Assembly (NCBI GenBank): GCA_026874595.1
Contig: CM049313.1
Location: 70,548,659 to 70,612,658 of the forward strand
Reading direction: 5' to 3'
Length of the DNA stretch: 64,000 nt
Source of the DNA: Sipunculus nudus
Taxonomy: Eukaryota; Annelida; Sipuncula; Golfingiida; Sipunculidae
Below, piece by piece: positions 26,431 through 40,247 of this stretch (position 1 is the stretch's first letter; every line of letters starts with the position of its first letter). The position numbers and the translations under genes were made by a program. Under the pieces are notes generated by a model that did not search any database, was not told the origin of the DNA, and saw nothing but the letters and a program-made list of their open reading frames with translations.

Positions 26431-27150
26431 GCTACTGAGATCCCTCAGGTCGGTAAAGTTTATTATTATTGTGAAATGCAAGTACTGGCAGCAAAATCAA
26501 CATCACTTCTAACAAATATTTCTATGTATCTTCTTGTTGCCATAACTGTGACAGAGATAGCAGTCGAAAGGAAGTCAATTATTCTAATTATATGACACAT
26601 AATCTTGGCAAATGTGGTGCTGGTTCGTCTAAATAACATATACTAGACTGTCAATAACAATTAGAACTGTCAATCAGAACTGTGGTTCTGATTAACAATT
26701 CAACAAGCGATGTTAATTTTATTATGCAAAATATTCTTTAATAAGCATGATTCCGACAATAGAAATTCCCTTAATAGTCTTCACCATTCACAATACATCA
26801 TGCTGATTAACACAGATTGAAGCAGGTATTCAATCAGATCATTTCAAATTAGTGCGCTCATGGTCTTTGCCGAGAGCGTTGGAGAAAAAATACCTCTTTG
26901 TTCCACTGGGGAAGACGCATAATTACTATATAGCGAGATATAATAAGATAATTTTGTTTTTCAGTTACCATATCTTCATATTTTCTCAGTTACTGACTAA
27001 ATGCATCTCAATTTTAGAAATTGTAGGATAAGATATGCGTCAATTATCTCATTGAATCGTCATAAATATTTACTTACAGTATATTGATGGCAACTTGTAA
27101 ATGGTTAAATAGAGATTATTTAAATCAAATCTCAATCATGAAAGAAAGTG

Positions 27151-27153
<3 letters not shown>

Positions 27154-27211
<58 letters not shown>
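27154..27211. repeat. TA microsatellite
   Basis: A pure (TA)n run of about 28 units in the probable intron of the small membrane-protein gene. Confidence 0.95.
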
Positions 27212-27212
<1 letters not shown>

Positions 27213-29945
27213 CAATTATAGTGAAATCTGACAGGAGAACATTTGTCCTATAGCTCTTTGTCTTATAGAGTTAGGTAGTGGGAGTTTTTTTTTCCAGGAG
27301 GTGGGGAGTGAACGAGTGACAATCCCATGAACATTTTCCCTTCACACAAGGCCCGTTAATTTTCAATGTATTCATAACCGTACTTTTCTGCAATATTTAC
27401 CTGCATGGCCTAAAATATCTGTTCTCTGTTCGTGGTATTTGGCTTCTTTCTATGTCAATCGGACAGTTAATTATTTATAGTTTAACATTTGATAATATTT
27501 CAAGTTAAGCCCTATTGCTTAACCAACATGCAGTGCCAAAACTCTTTTCATGCAGTATATATGTATGTACTATAGGTACAGATCTGAAAAGAAGATTAGA
27601 ATTCCATGTATCCACGGTATTTATGCTGTAAAGCTCCATTACAACACTGGGTCAATCAGTACCTTTAAGGATTCTTAATTTCTTATAAAATCAGGAATAT
27701 ATTTTTTCAACAAACTCCTTTATTTATTGTAAAATTTTAAAGTTAAACCTGCCCAGACAAATTTATTCTTGAGAATGTAATTTAATGATTGCTAGAGGCG
27801 AATGAAAATCTTTGTGTAAACACGCGGGCTGCATATGGTGTGAATAACAAACTCAAAAATAGGGCAACCTGGCCATTGCAGTTGTTCAAATTTCAAAGTC
27901 TTCGTCAGTGTTCACAGCTAAACCTAATTATGTGGGAAATCTGGGAACGAATGAAATACACATTCGAAAATACAAACAAAGGAATATACTGGTTCTGTAA
28001 GTAGTCAAGGTAACAGAAACCTACCTGAGACGGGCTGAATGGCTGATAGCTTCAGCAACCGGAAGTGCTACCTGAGTATGTTCTGGTAAATGGGTCAGCG
28101 CGTATATAAGTATATTAAACCTGCAGACTGCGGGCGCAACGAACTGTGACCAATGAATTCAAGCTAGACCAGGCGTTAGTCATGTGACCTAATTATTCTT
28201 CAGGTCAGGTGAACGTGAAGTATTCAGGTAACAACACGCAGATCGATATGGTGAAGGGTGGAACGATAAGACTTCATGGAATTCCGAGGAGGAATAATAA
28301 ATCGATGGTCAATTGTCTTATATAAAATGCTAACGGGGATGTGGCAAACCCTTTGCACTTAAAAAGTCATGATTTAGGGTAGATACCTTTGAAATATATG
28401 CGGATTTTCATGCGCATGCGTGAACACCTGAAAAGAAAGGCTTAACGTAACGATGAATATTCATATTCATCAACAATGAAAGTCCCAAAACCTACATGTG
28501 TATATCTTATGGGGTCGCTGCATCATTTACAATCATTAAAGCAGAATGCAATATATTTTAATCTTATAACTAATTTATGCATTTATATTGGGAAACATAT
28601 AAATAAATATATATGATATTGTGAAAAAACATTTCAAATATAAGACTATGCATTAAGATAAGCATATTTGAACACCTATGTTTATTTATTTAAATAGCTA
28701 ACACATTTATAGGAAATTACACGAAGAAAACCATTAATTTCCGTTGTGTTTTCTTTTCCAGAACATGTGTTTGGAAACAAGTAAAGTTGTCTTGTAAATA
28801 CAGCCACTACGTCTGTATTCTTATTTCAGATGAATCATTTAATCCTATCGTTTCCTCCAGTATTCTTGTGTCTGATGCACACAAAAGACTCAGACATCGA
28901 TTGGTGTATTTCCACCATTATTCTTGAAAATTCAAATGTGTATTTCATTTTAGTTTCCTGAACTTGAGCATTTCTTAACGAATTGGTATGGACTTTATTT
29001 CTCTGTTGACCTTTACCATCTGTTGAATGCCATCCTTGTGGTTTATTTTTTCTGTATATTCGTTTCTTTCCAGTTATTGTTAGAAATATTATAAATTCTG
29101 TTGAAAATCAAAATTTTTGATGAATATGATGTCTCTATAGAAGAAGTTGAATGTTGAAAAAGTGACCGAGTGGTAAACTAGTTTTCTAAAAGATAATTTA
29201 AGGCTTCCAAAAAAAGATTTATGATATAAGTTATCTCGAATTTTTCGTTGCTGTCTTGCTAATATTGTTTTATCGAATTTATTGAACGTATTCAAGCTAA
29301 AGAAAGGTACACTGGCCAGTGTGGTCTATATATTTGACTGAAGAACCTCTATAATTACAATTTAGATCTTCATGCAATGGGTCTTCGTTAGGACGTTCGT
29401 ATGAACAAATTAATAGCCAAATAGTAAGCATGTGTCAGCAGAAAAACAAATGAGTTACGGTAGTTTTTATGTGTAGAAAACCATTAAATGTGATATATTT
29501 TAATAGCACACATAAATAATGACGGCCTTGCAAGTCTAATTCAACATGGGCTTGATAAATTTAAGTAGAGCTGTCCACAACCATCCGACCACTAAGTATA
29601 AAGACCGAGTCTTACTTTATAACTAATTTTATGCTCTGCACAACACATCAATAGAATTGGAATTTGATATCAGTTGACAAATGACTACACGTGTATCAGC
29701 CTTATCACGGGATATGGGCTATGTTATGCTTTTCCACAGCACATTATCTATACCACCTATATCAAATAAAAATCGGAGCTTATATATAGAAGCATTAAAG
29801 TTCCGCTATCTCGAGAGGCCAAGTGAGACATGGAAATCTTCTGACGCGAAAGCCTAAGTAATTGCTGACATCAGAGATGCCAAACTTTCCCGGATTTGGT
29901 AATTCGACCAGTAAAATTAATTTAAGTTTAATATGTTTTGTATCG

Positions 29946-30320
29946 TGAACCCTATCTATCTTAGACAGCTTAATACTGCCAAAACCATTTTTACCATGTA
30001 TTATAATTCTGTTATTTCCAGTGTCCTAACTTATGCACTCGAGTACTGGTTAACAAATATATCTGGTAGTTAAAGAAACAGCTAAATAATACAGGAATAG
30101 TATTATAAGGAAGTTATAACATAACTAGTACTTCTCTTGCCACGCGCCAGGAAATCTGTGAAACCAAATCAATGGCCTTCATATATTAATTGTCATGAAC
30201 GACACACTACATCCCCTACATTCAAAATTCAGAATTTTACCTTCAGGTGACCGCTTAGATTTAACATTCTGCAGAACTACTCGCTTAAAAAATTATTTTG
30301 TCATATATTATAAAACTTTT
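29946..30320 (+). mobile_element. Decayed LINE reverse-transcriptase C-terminal fragment
   Basis: Conceptual translation across stops and frameshifts reads YYNSVISSVLTYALEYW and TSTSLATRQEICETKSMAF. These are the pattern seen after the reverse-transcriptase core in CR1/RTE-like non-LTR retrotransposons. Many stops show it is a dead copy. Confidence 0.55.
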
Positions 30321-31053
30321 TAACTCACAACTTTTTACATATTTAATGTTTTGAATAATGTGTTTTACCTGCAGAATTATCTGTTTTATCATTTTTACAT
30401 GCAGAGCCAAATACGTTCGATGTTATTTTTATGTACTTATTAATTTTTATGTAATGAATTGCAAGTTAACAACAGCAAATTCCTGGAACTGGAGGCTAAT
30501 TAATCTTATGTTGTCTTAGCTTATCTTATATAGCTTGGCTTATCTTATCTTAGCTCCGATTTGCTTCGCTTCACTTCGCTTCGTTATGCTTATTTGAGCT
30601 TAGCTTTGCCATGCTTAGCTTAGCTTCGCTTATCTCAGAATAATTCCTGTCGAACGGTTAGATGCCGATTGTAATTGGCATCACCAATCTTGTGTACGAG
30701 ATAAGGTTATAAATGGTCTATGAACTTAAACAATCAGACAAATACAACAAACTAATCTTGAGAAACGTTCATGGAAGGCCACGCAAAAGGACACTTAGAG
30801 TAGCGCCACTGCTCTTGAGTACGACGTAAAGGTTTATATTTTCGACCCCGGGCATGCGAACATTAAGGATAATACATCAACCACTGCTGAGATATGTGTG
30901 ATTTTCACAAGGTTTACATTAAAGCATAGTAGGCATCCCTACGTATGGACCGCGCAAAAATTATTATAGGTGGCGCCACCAGTTTCGACACGTTATTAAG
31001 CCATTTATCATCTATCCAACATTTCAGGCCAATACATCAAACAACTCCTTGAC

Positions 31054-31246
31054 AGAAGCGGATCCAGAGGAGGGGGTCCAAGGGGTCCGGACCTCCCTTT
31101 TTTTCATTTTTAAAGAGTGCCATACAGAATTTCGCGGCCTGGACTCCCTTTTACGGACTTGGGGACTTTTCTTTCAGGGTTTTCATCAGTCATCCTTAGC
31201 TGGACCCAACCACCCCCTTTTCCTAAATCCTGGATCCACCCCTGTT
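31054..31246. mobile_element. Short hAT-like MITE with GGATCC-containing ends
   Basis: The left end CAGAAGCGGATCCAG and the right end CTGGATCCACCCCTG form imperfect terminal inverted repeats. It is about 190 bp long, with no coding potential and no clear 8-bp duplication. Confidence 0.45.
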
Positions 31247-31833
31247 TGATATGTGTGATTTCTCCCTACATAGACGCGCGATGGGATAGAGTTCAACACA
31301 AAACATTAGGCAACTGGCTCATATGTGACCCTGAATCGAATAATAACTGCAGTTTATCAATCAGCATGTAGTTTTTTTTAGAAGTACCCCAGAATAAATG
31401 AAACCCGGACGAAATCACAGTATTCGCGATGCTTCGTTTGCCATTCCTAATTATATATAATAAGCTTTCGTCGTTTTGTTTTAGTTGCAGCACACATTCA
31501 ATCAGCCAGCGATGTTTGGAGTTTATAATGACTTTAAATGAAAAGAAAACAATTAAATGTACACGATCGATGCTCAGAGACTGCATTAAGATGCAGATAA
31601 AAGTTTTAAAACACTGCTTTGGTATTTCTTGCATTGCAGCAGGATTTGATAATAAATAAAGCTGCTTTGAAAAACTAAAATCTATAATAATGACCAACAC
31701 AATATAAAATGAATTAGCTTACTCGTGTTTAACCTTTTTACCACTGAGTATATAATGTTCATTATAAGCAACACATCTGGTTGCATACGTCCCACGATAT
31801 GAACTGTTCTAAAATTGTAATCTAAAATTTTAC

Positions 31834-32143
31834 GCCAAAAAATATGAAAGTTATGGTTCTTAGGCACCGCCGGCGTCAATTTTAATACCCCGCATCAAAC
31901 ATTTTTATTTTTATTTGTCATCTTTCAAGAAGATAAAATAATACAATTTTGATAAGATTTCCTTTGTTATGTAGTGCTTTTACCTGTTTAGCAGACAAAT
32001 TATGTTATTTTCAAGCTTTTCCCTGATCATATGACACATGATTATATCGAAACATACAAAAAAGGTCAAAAGTAAAATACCACCCGCCCGCAGTGATTTC
32101 TTAAAAAAGTGCCTGAGAACTATACCTTTATATTTTTTTGGCC
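31834..32143. mobile_element. MITE copy, TTCTCAGGCAC family (complete)
   Basis: Left end GCCAAAAAATATGAAAG then GGTTCTTAGGCAC. Right end GTGCCTGAGAACTATACC then TATTTTTTTGGCC. The roughly 35-bp terminal inverted repeat starts with GGCC. It is about 310 bp long with no ORF. This is the best-preserved copy for defining the family. Confidence 0.75.
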
Positions 32144-32975
32144 TTAACCTTTTTCGCATGCGTGTATAATACAGTAATTGTAAAAAAAAAGGGGGGGGGG
32201 GGAGGGGGGGGGTAGGCTTTCCATGATAGAGAACGTAAATTAACATTTTTACCTGTACATGTCTACCCCCGACCCCAAAAGTGTTTTTGTTTGTTGAGAT
32301 GGCGGGCTTCAGTCACTGATCTTACTTCAATTTAAATTCGAATCTTTAAGAGAGACAATTGTTGAATAAATTTTGATTTTTTTTTAATTATGTTATCTTA
32401 TTTATTTGAAATTAATAAAAATAAATTAAACAGTTATCGTCTCTAGAAAATCAGAGTTTATTTGCAAGATGTGCTGAAGCCTCTTTACGAGATGCACTTA
32501 TCATAACATGTATAACCTAATGTAAAAGTCATGTTTTTTTTCTATGGGAATCCCACAAAATATTTTTGTATCGAGAAACATGCCGGAAAGGGGTCACTTT
32601 GTCCCTGCATATTTTGATATGGACTACACGGCCCGCGACACCGGAAACTTCAGCAGACGACCCGCCTCGCCGTGGATGAACTGTCATGTCAACACAGTTG
32701 AACACAAACTGATTTCTGCTTAACTCAACAGTGACAACTATCAGTATGTATACAGCCAAAAGATTTGCGTCATCACCTTCCTAAAATCAGTTACCGATTT
32801 TGTCTCTTTGTCTGCAATGAATTGTCAAATGCTGAAATCCTGCGTCCTTTTTTTTTTTTTTTTTTTGCCAAAAATTTTGGTTTAAATTTTTACTTCAAGT
32901 TAAATTTAAGGTGTCATCTAAACAATGGTGAATGTATTATTCAGCCAGTCTTACACATTCAGGCATACACTATAA

Positions 32976-34912
32976 CACGTAACTGCTGTGCTGTTGTGTG
33001 AATGATTAGAAATATTAAACTACAGTGATATAATAAGTACCTGTACTAAACTTTATAATATATATGTGATACATATAACATAATCATAAAAAATAGAATG
33101 TTATGATAGAATAACATGTACTGAGTACAGTTCAGAAATGTAGCTAGCCCTATTCAATCGGACTTAATATTATTAGGCCCTGCCATATATTGAGTCCAAT
33201 AGCCATACAATGAGAGTTTCTACAATATAAGATTCAAACTACACACCACCCAACGCCCTTGTAACCAGTGTGAACTGGTGTTTATTACCCTGTGCAAGCA
33301 GTCACTTTTCATAGCTGGGCGCATTGATACAAAATGTAACAACATTTTAAGCTGTCAATCACTAAAGTCAGCGAGGCTGTCAGTGAGGTCATCAAGTTCG
33401 ACTGTTCTTCTTTGTCCCTACTAAACTTGCTGACATGCCTCTGGTAAAAAGGTCAGTAAATGTTTAAAAATGATGATCCAAGTTTAATTTTAGTTGCTAT
33501 TAGAACCATGAAACACATACTTTTTTGTGTTAAAATGGTATAATCCTATGTTTTGTTGTTTGACATAAACAGGTAGTCAAAGAAGATGCAACGGATCCGT
33601 AGCATATATTGTGTATACCTTGGCTTATATTGCAGAAACTCTCTCTGTGTGGCTATCGGACTCAATATATTGCAGGGCCTAATAATATTGAGTCCGATTA
33701 AAACGGGCTATTTAGGGCCCTGCCATATATTGAGTCTGATTACAATATAGTGAGTTTCTACAATATAAGCCTCAAACTACACCACAGGCACTCTTTTCAT
33801 GCACTAAATATAAAATGGCTTAGAAACTGTAAACACCTTGAGTATGGGCGATATACCAGTAATCTTTTATTACTGGTATATCCCCCATACTCAATTATCT
33901 GTTTACAGTTTCTAAGCAATTTTATATTTAGTGCATGAAACGAGTGCCTGTGTATACAACTATGTTCTTCATTGTCCAGCCCTACTGAACTGGCTGATAT
34001 GCCTCTGGTAAAAAGGTCCGTAAATGTTTAAAAATGAGGTAGTGATGATCCACATGACCGTGGTGCAGATTAGCTCTCTTATCCGCAAGATAGTAAGACG
34101 TTCCCAGATATATCTTACACTAAATACTGGTATTGTAATTGTTCATAATATAATTACTTTAAGGATCAGAGAAATGATAATTGTTGCGATATTAACACAA
34201 AACAAAAGAAAACTCATTTGATGAACAGAAATAAACATACCACCAAATTGGAAAAGAAACTAGCCATGACAGCTGGCCAAGGAACATTCGTGTATTTGGC
34301 CCTGGCCTTTCCAGGTTTATACGCTGATTGTGTTTTAATTGTAAATCAACCAGCATCTACAACTTTCAAATAGTTAAGTTGTTCCAAGAACCCAGTCACC
34401 AACCATATTGTTAGGTTTATATTTATAAATTAGGAGAGGCTGTTCTGCAGATTGTACTTTGTCATGCCGATAGTCTTTGCCTAAAAATGAGGATACAAGT
34501 TTAATTTTAGGTGCTATCAAAACCATGAAACACATTCCTATTTGTGTCAAAATGGTGTAATCCTGTGTCTTGTTAGGCAGTAAAAATGCAGTCAAAGAAG
34601 ATGCAACAGATCTGTAGTATATGTTGCGTATACCTTGGCTTATATTGTAGAAACTCTCACTGAATTGCCATTGGACTCAATATATGGCAGGGCCTAATTA
34701 TATTGAGTCCAATTAAATAGGGCTAATAATACATATATAGGCATATACGATTACAGGTACTTGCTCTGCTGTTGTCTGTATAATAAGAAATTATAAATTA
34801 CTGTTATATTACCTTTTAGTAATACATTATAATATGTGATAAGTAATCATAAAAAATAGAATGTAATGATAGCATGAAATGCACTGAGAATGAGTACAAT
34901 TCTGAAATGTAG
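32976..34912. repeat. Complex duplicated and inverted repeat block upstream of FAN1
   Basis: A module around CTGCCATATATTGAGTC alternates in orientation four times: plus at about 33172, minus at about 33626-33700, plus at about 33716 and minus at about 34636-34700. A second module (CCTCTGGTAAAAAGGTC to GTATACCTTGGC) occurs at 33440-33625 and again, split by an insertion, at 33990-34050 and 34480-34635. Flanking modules ending in GAAATGTAGC occur at 32976-33142 and 34752-34912. The block ends about 420 bp before the FAN1 start codon. Confidence 0.75.
33783..33952. repeat. 170-bp near-perfect foldback (inverted repeat)
   Basis: Arms of about 80 bp run from CACAGGCACTC (33783) inward to ATACCAGTAAT, then a CTTTT loop (33864-33868), then ATTACTGGTAT outward to GAGTGCCTGTG (33952). 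Only a few mismatches and small indels separate the arms. A transcript of either strand would form one long hairpin. It lies inside the block upstream of FAN1. Confidence 0.9.
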
Positions 34913-35334
34913 CACGCTGAACCTTCTGGCAGCAATATAATGCTTGTCTCCCCCATAATTTTGCTTACACTACTGCTCTTTAAATGTATTGTCATGCTGT
35001 TCATCTTCAATTCTGGTGATAATTAGATATTGTGTTGAGGGACAAGCATTATAATATATATTGATGTCGAAAGGTAAAAAAATGCTTTATTTCATAATTC
35101 TGACAAAACATTCCATTATCAAATCTGCAATACAAGCATAAGGCCAGGATAGGCCTACTGGCCTGACCTGATGGCTGGTAGAACATAGTTAACTGTAACC
35201 TGAAGTATCACTTTCATGCAGGACACTGAATGGCTCGAAGCTGTCAGTGTCTGGTTCTGGACAATTGCAGCAGGTTAAACCATCAGATTCATTTGATTTT
35301 GCACCCTATCTTATATTGCTTTTATTTTCATAGA

Positions 35335-36481
35335 ATGAGTGCAAAGAAGACAAAGAAACCAAAGAATGTTAAAGATGAAGGGGTCAAGTGTCATTCTATT
35401 GTGGCTCTGTTTAAGAAGCAAACACAAACACAGGCTTCTGGAAGAACACACAAACATCAGAATAGTGATGATGAAGTCCAGATAATCAAGCAAGAGAAAT
35501 CTAAGTACTTCAGCCCTGATAAAAACATTGCAGGAAATTCAGGTAACACCACAAGCACAGAAACAGTTACAAGAGTTACACGGCTGAGGTTAAAACGAAG
35601 CCACAAGAGTTCTGGAAGTGAAGAATTGACAGTTAAAAAACCTGCTCTTGAGAAAAGCAGATCTCTACCTGCTTTGTTGCAGAAGCAAGACTTTGGTGAA
35701 GAAAAAACTGCTATAAGTGTGTCATCAGTTTCAGACACTCCACATGGTTGTACCAGTAATGCTGGTAAAGCAAAACCATCTTTAGGTAAGTCAAGTAAGC
35801 GCTTATCATTAAAAAACAGAAAACAAGTGTCACAGAACAAAGGTAACAACCAGGAAGTGTCAAGTAACAAGAATGGTGTCACGGAGACAAATGTGTCGTG
35901 GGAGGCTGGGGAAGTCAGTGATGCAGTTGCAAGAAATTGTGAAGATTCTAAAGTATTGGACAAGTTGGGTACCTGTGAAGACAGTTTAGTGGATGATTCA
36001 TGTCAGGGTGAGGTATTCCAGTTGGTAAAGAGTGTGAATGAAAATGGCCTGAGACATGCTGTAGTGAATGAACAAACTGCTGAAAAAGATGAGGGAAGCA
36101 ATAAAATCGCTTCTACTCAAAAGGCACCAGAACATCTAACAAGAACTGCTGAAAAGGTTGATAATAAACCTCCAGTTCACAAAGATTTCACAGATCTGAG
36201 CATAACCACTGCCAGCTCATTAGGAACTGAGTCAGAACAAAATGAAAAGAACAAACAAGTTGAAAATATTCAAGATGCAGACAATTCTACGAGTGTTGAA
36301 GAGACAGATGCAGCAGATGGTGATGGGAAAAAGGAAGATGGAGAGGAAGTTACCTATAGAATACCTTATTACCTGGAGAATTTTCTGTTGATTCTGAACT
36401 CTGTTTTGGAGGATGATTTCTACAAGGATCTCTTCAATGAATCTGATATGTCCTGGGTGAAAAAGTTTCATAATTTAACAG
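35335..36481 (+). CDS. FAN1: FAN1 first coding exon, disordered N-terminal region
   Basis: This exon codes for 382 residues plus one base and ends at the donor ACAG|GTAAG. It is Lys/Ser/Glu-rich. A basic stretch ([12 protein letters not shown]) near residue 5 could be a nuclear localisation signal. It is followed by [11 protein letters not shown] and SKYFSPDKN, the kind of short hydrophobic motifs seen near the start of repair nucleases. Only five scattered Cys occur and none forms a C2HC zinc finger. The last 25 residues ([12 protein letters not shown]) begin the folded part of the protein. Confidence 0.9.
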
Positions 36482-39400
36482 GTAAGATTGATTAGAAAAA
36501 ACAGTTTTTGACCTAACAGATGTAGGTTTTCAGTCAAGACAGTGTTTTATGTATTCTCTCTTGGTAACTTTAAATTGATCATTCATGCTACATACCTATT
36601 TGTTAGGTAAGAAAAATATCTTGTTTGATATGTCTAAAGCTACCTTGTGATATGGTAGCCTCTTTATTTATATGCCTGCATTTATGATGTCAGATGAGCA
36701 GGGATTGTATTAATAAGGGTCTGTTACTTTGTATTGGCCTGACTTTTCCTGAGGCTTCTACACCAGCAGATGTATGATAATATGATAATGAGAAATATCC
36801 CCTTGTTATTTCTTTATTTTTCCTGATTTATGACATTTAAAACTGAACTGGGTATATTGGTATTTTTTTGTTCCTGACAGGACAATTATAATAGCAGTTG
36901 CAAGTTGTAGTGCTGATAATTTTCTGTCTGCAGAGTCTGCTCAGAAGTTGTACATCAGGTTGTTTGGGAGGCAGTACAGGTGGATCAGGTGGGACAGGAT
37001 AAAATACCCAAAAATCTCAGAAGATCTGACAGATATATTTAAGGAGCTTGTTAGAGATAGTTTATTACTTAATGGTAAGTGCGCTATATTATGATCTACA
37101 ATTATAATATGTATATCATAATGTATATTATAATTGACGGTGATGGCACTCTTAACTTTGTCACACAATTCCTCTTTGGCCATGCCTAAGAAATGCCTGT
37201 TTTTGGTCTTGAAGTGTTAGGAAAGATGCTGTGTCCATCTGTTTTCCATATTTGCTTATAAATTCTGAGAATTTTACATTTGAGAAGGGGCTATGGCAGC
37301 CTCATCTGTGAGAAACTCTTCCAGTGAACTCATGCCAATAAAAAACCCAGGTAATATTTTAGCTTAAAATAATAAACCATGGGCCAAAAGTAATGATAGG
37401 AAATCAGAAAAAAATGTGAAAGGTTTAAAGTAAAGTTTAGTATATATGACTACATAAAAAAAAGAAACACAAAAGATTAAATGGAATGACCTATCAGATA
37501 CAGCTATTATAAATTGGATTCTGTGTAAAAAAGCATTATGGATTATCTAATGTCCGAACTAATATTATGTTATACTCTGAGATTTTTAATGTTTTATAAT
37601 ACTGAATGAAAGTTATCCTTGCATGTAATTGTATTGCCAGACAAAGTCTGGAGATACTATGGTTTAGGCATGGTTGTGCCACCGCCGTCGCCGCAGAGAT
37701 TTCATTTTGACGTGATAACTCAAAAAATATTTTACAGATCTTTACCAAACTTGACATGTGCATGGATACGGGTGAGAGGACGAAGCCTATTTCAAATGGG
37801 GTCATGATCTTTATTAGGAGAGTGACCTTGACCTTGAATAGGTCAGGCCTCCCACACTGGCATAAAATCATAAAGTGCATAAAATTTTCCAAATTGGCAT
37901 AAAATAGCATAAAAATAAGGAACAAAATCATAAAATCATAAAATTTTGTTGTAATTACCCGGTGACAATTGTTTCAACTTCAAAGTCTATGGGTTTTTTG
38001 CATAGTGCCCAAAACACCATGTGTATAATTTGCATTGCATTTTACATGAGTGGTGTGTAGGCTCGAGTAAAAAGTAGTTTTATGTAAAGCATGAAAACAT
38101 CAGATGCAAAATCCCTAACATCTGTTGAGATATTGATGACCTAAACTGCTGTAAATTATGTATATGTCATAGTGTAGATGGGAATCCAGTTGATTTTGGA
38201 ACTCAACCAGTTGAGATGGGAATTCCAAAGTCAACTAATTGAGATGGGAATTCCCATCTCAACTGGCTAACATCCAGTTGAGATGAGAATTCCCATATAA
38301 AAGGTAGAGGTGGGAATAGTCACTGTTATTCCAGTCTCAACTAGTTGACATTGGAATGTTCCAAGGTAAACTGGTTAAGATTGGGATTGCCAGAAGTGAA
38401 TCCTTTGACTTTGGGATATCCCGAAATACACTAGTTCACTTTGGAAAATATAGATCAGTCGTCTGTTTTATTGTTTAACACTTTATAACAAATGTTTTTA
38501 AATGAAGTTTCACCCAATTCATTTATTTGCCACAAGATTTAACATTATTCATGAAATTGTTTATTTATATAAAGTTATTCCTCACTGTGACAAAGAGGAC
38601 TGACTCAAACAGTAAATGTCCTCTCAGTATTAACATCATATATAGTAGGTTATTTGGTGCACTGTGCAATTAGAAAACTAAAATTCCAGAGAGAACAAAC
38701 TATAAATAAACATTTGATTATGAAAATGAAGTAAAATATAATTAATATGATTCTTAAAGATGAGGAAAAGTATTCTTCTGGACAACATTTAAATGTTAAT
38801 TTTGTACAACAAGGATCAATATCTTTAATAATATTGTTCCAAACTCCAGCCCCTTTGAATTGTAAAGTTTTACTGGAGGCTGCAGTTTTACATACTGGCA
38901 CATGGAAAAAATGTATTCTTCTTGTTTTGTTATGATATACACCTAAGTAATGCAGAATAATTCAAATACAGTTAAAGGTAACATTTCATAATAAATCTTA
39001 TATATAAATAAACCAACACTATAATTGTAATTATATAGGGGACTGCATCGTGACGTCACAGACCACGTGATTTAGCAGCACGTGCAGTGCTGGTAGGCAA
39101 AACACTTAGGGATGTTGACTGTCTCAGTTGCACTCCTTCCCCAGTGGGCTTGTTCTGTGTTCTATATTGTTTGTATTTAACATTAAATATGTCAGTCTTT
39201 TAAAATTGTTTGCAAGATAATTAACCAGTGAGCTGTACAGCTGTTGGATTTGCCAATCCCCAGCAAAAGGGACTTTGTCAAAGCTTCTTAAGGGTGCCTG
39301 CTGGGTCTATATATACAAAGGGCTGCATAGATCCACTTGCAGACACCCACTTAGTAAAGCCTCAATTTTCTTAATTGACCCTAAACATGCTTCATCAGAG

Positions 39401-40172
39401 AATCACTAGTTTATTGCCTCATATCCTGTAACTGATATCTTTATGCTTCACCACATGGAGTATGATAAAGCCTGATACAGGTGCTGTAATGACAGTCCTA
39501 TATTTTCACCTCTGTGTAGCCACATTGTCAGAATTCAGTCAAAAGTTTCAGAGTGCCCCTGCATAACTCTTAATATAGTACCAATGATAGTTAATGTGTT
39601 AATATATATATTTAGTTATATTCATTAATGATAATATTTTGTGAATTTTTACTTAACTACATGAACCACCCTCCTATATACGCATACTCTAAGAGCTTAT
39701 AATACGTACATTCACAAAGCACATTTTAATGTTAATACTTTAATATTTGCAATCAAAGCCTTCTAATACTTGCACTGATTACAACAAATCATTTCAGTTA
39801 TCTGTTTTATTTTAAGGAATTATATGAAGCAAATTATTCTTAAATCTATTATATATTTTTTAAAATTTTATTGATAACTTATACTTCTTTTTACATGTCA
39901 TATTAAAATATAAAAAATTCATAATTATAAAAGTTATAATTACGATCCCAGTACAAATACTGGGGTGGGGCGTGTTTGACCTAGATTTTTCACATTTCAA
40001 ATTCAAACTAAATATTTTTGTTTCATATTTAAATATTACTACTTTTATTTATTTTTTTTTATTGATTACTTATAATTCGTTTCACATCTGATATTTTAAT
40101 GAGATAGAAAACTGTAATTTAGAAAGCCAACACCTGTTTAAAAAGTCTGTCACCTATTGGTTTATATTTATT

Positions 40173-40247
<75 letters not shown>

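Larger units (their letters stand above)
26182..32950. other. Upstream region of the small membrane gene and gene-free spacer
   Basis: The first 1.8 kb is probably the 5' intron of the small membrane-protein gene, ending at a possible noncoding exon near 28025-28120. Beyond it are a LINE remnant (29946), a degenerate CTTAG/CTTCG tract (about 30515-30640), one GGTGGCGCCACC repeat fragment (about 30971), a GGATCC-ended MITE-like copy (about 31060-31246) and the complete MITE at 31834. No credible coding exon was seen. Confidence 0.5.

Noticed and set aside
35230-35334. Upstream in-frame ATG for FAN1
   Set aside because: A TTTTCATAG acceptor ends one base before the AATG at 35334, and the 35 extra residues look like translated intron or UTR.
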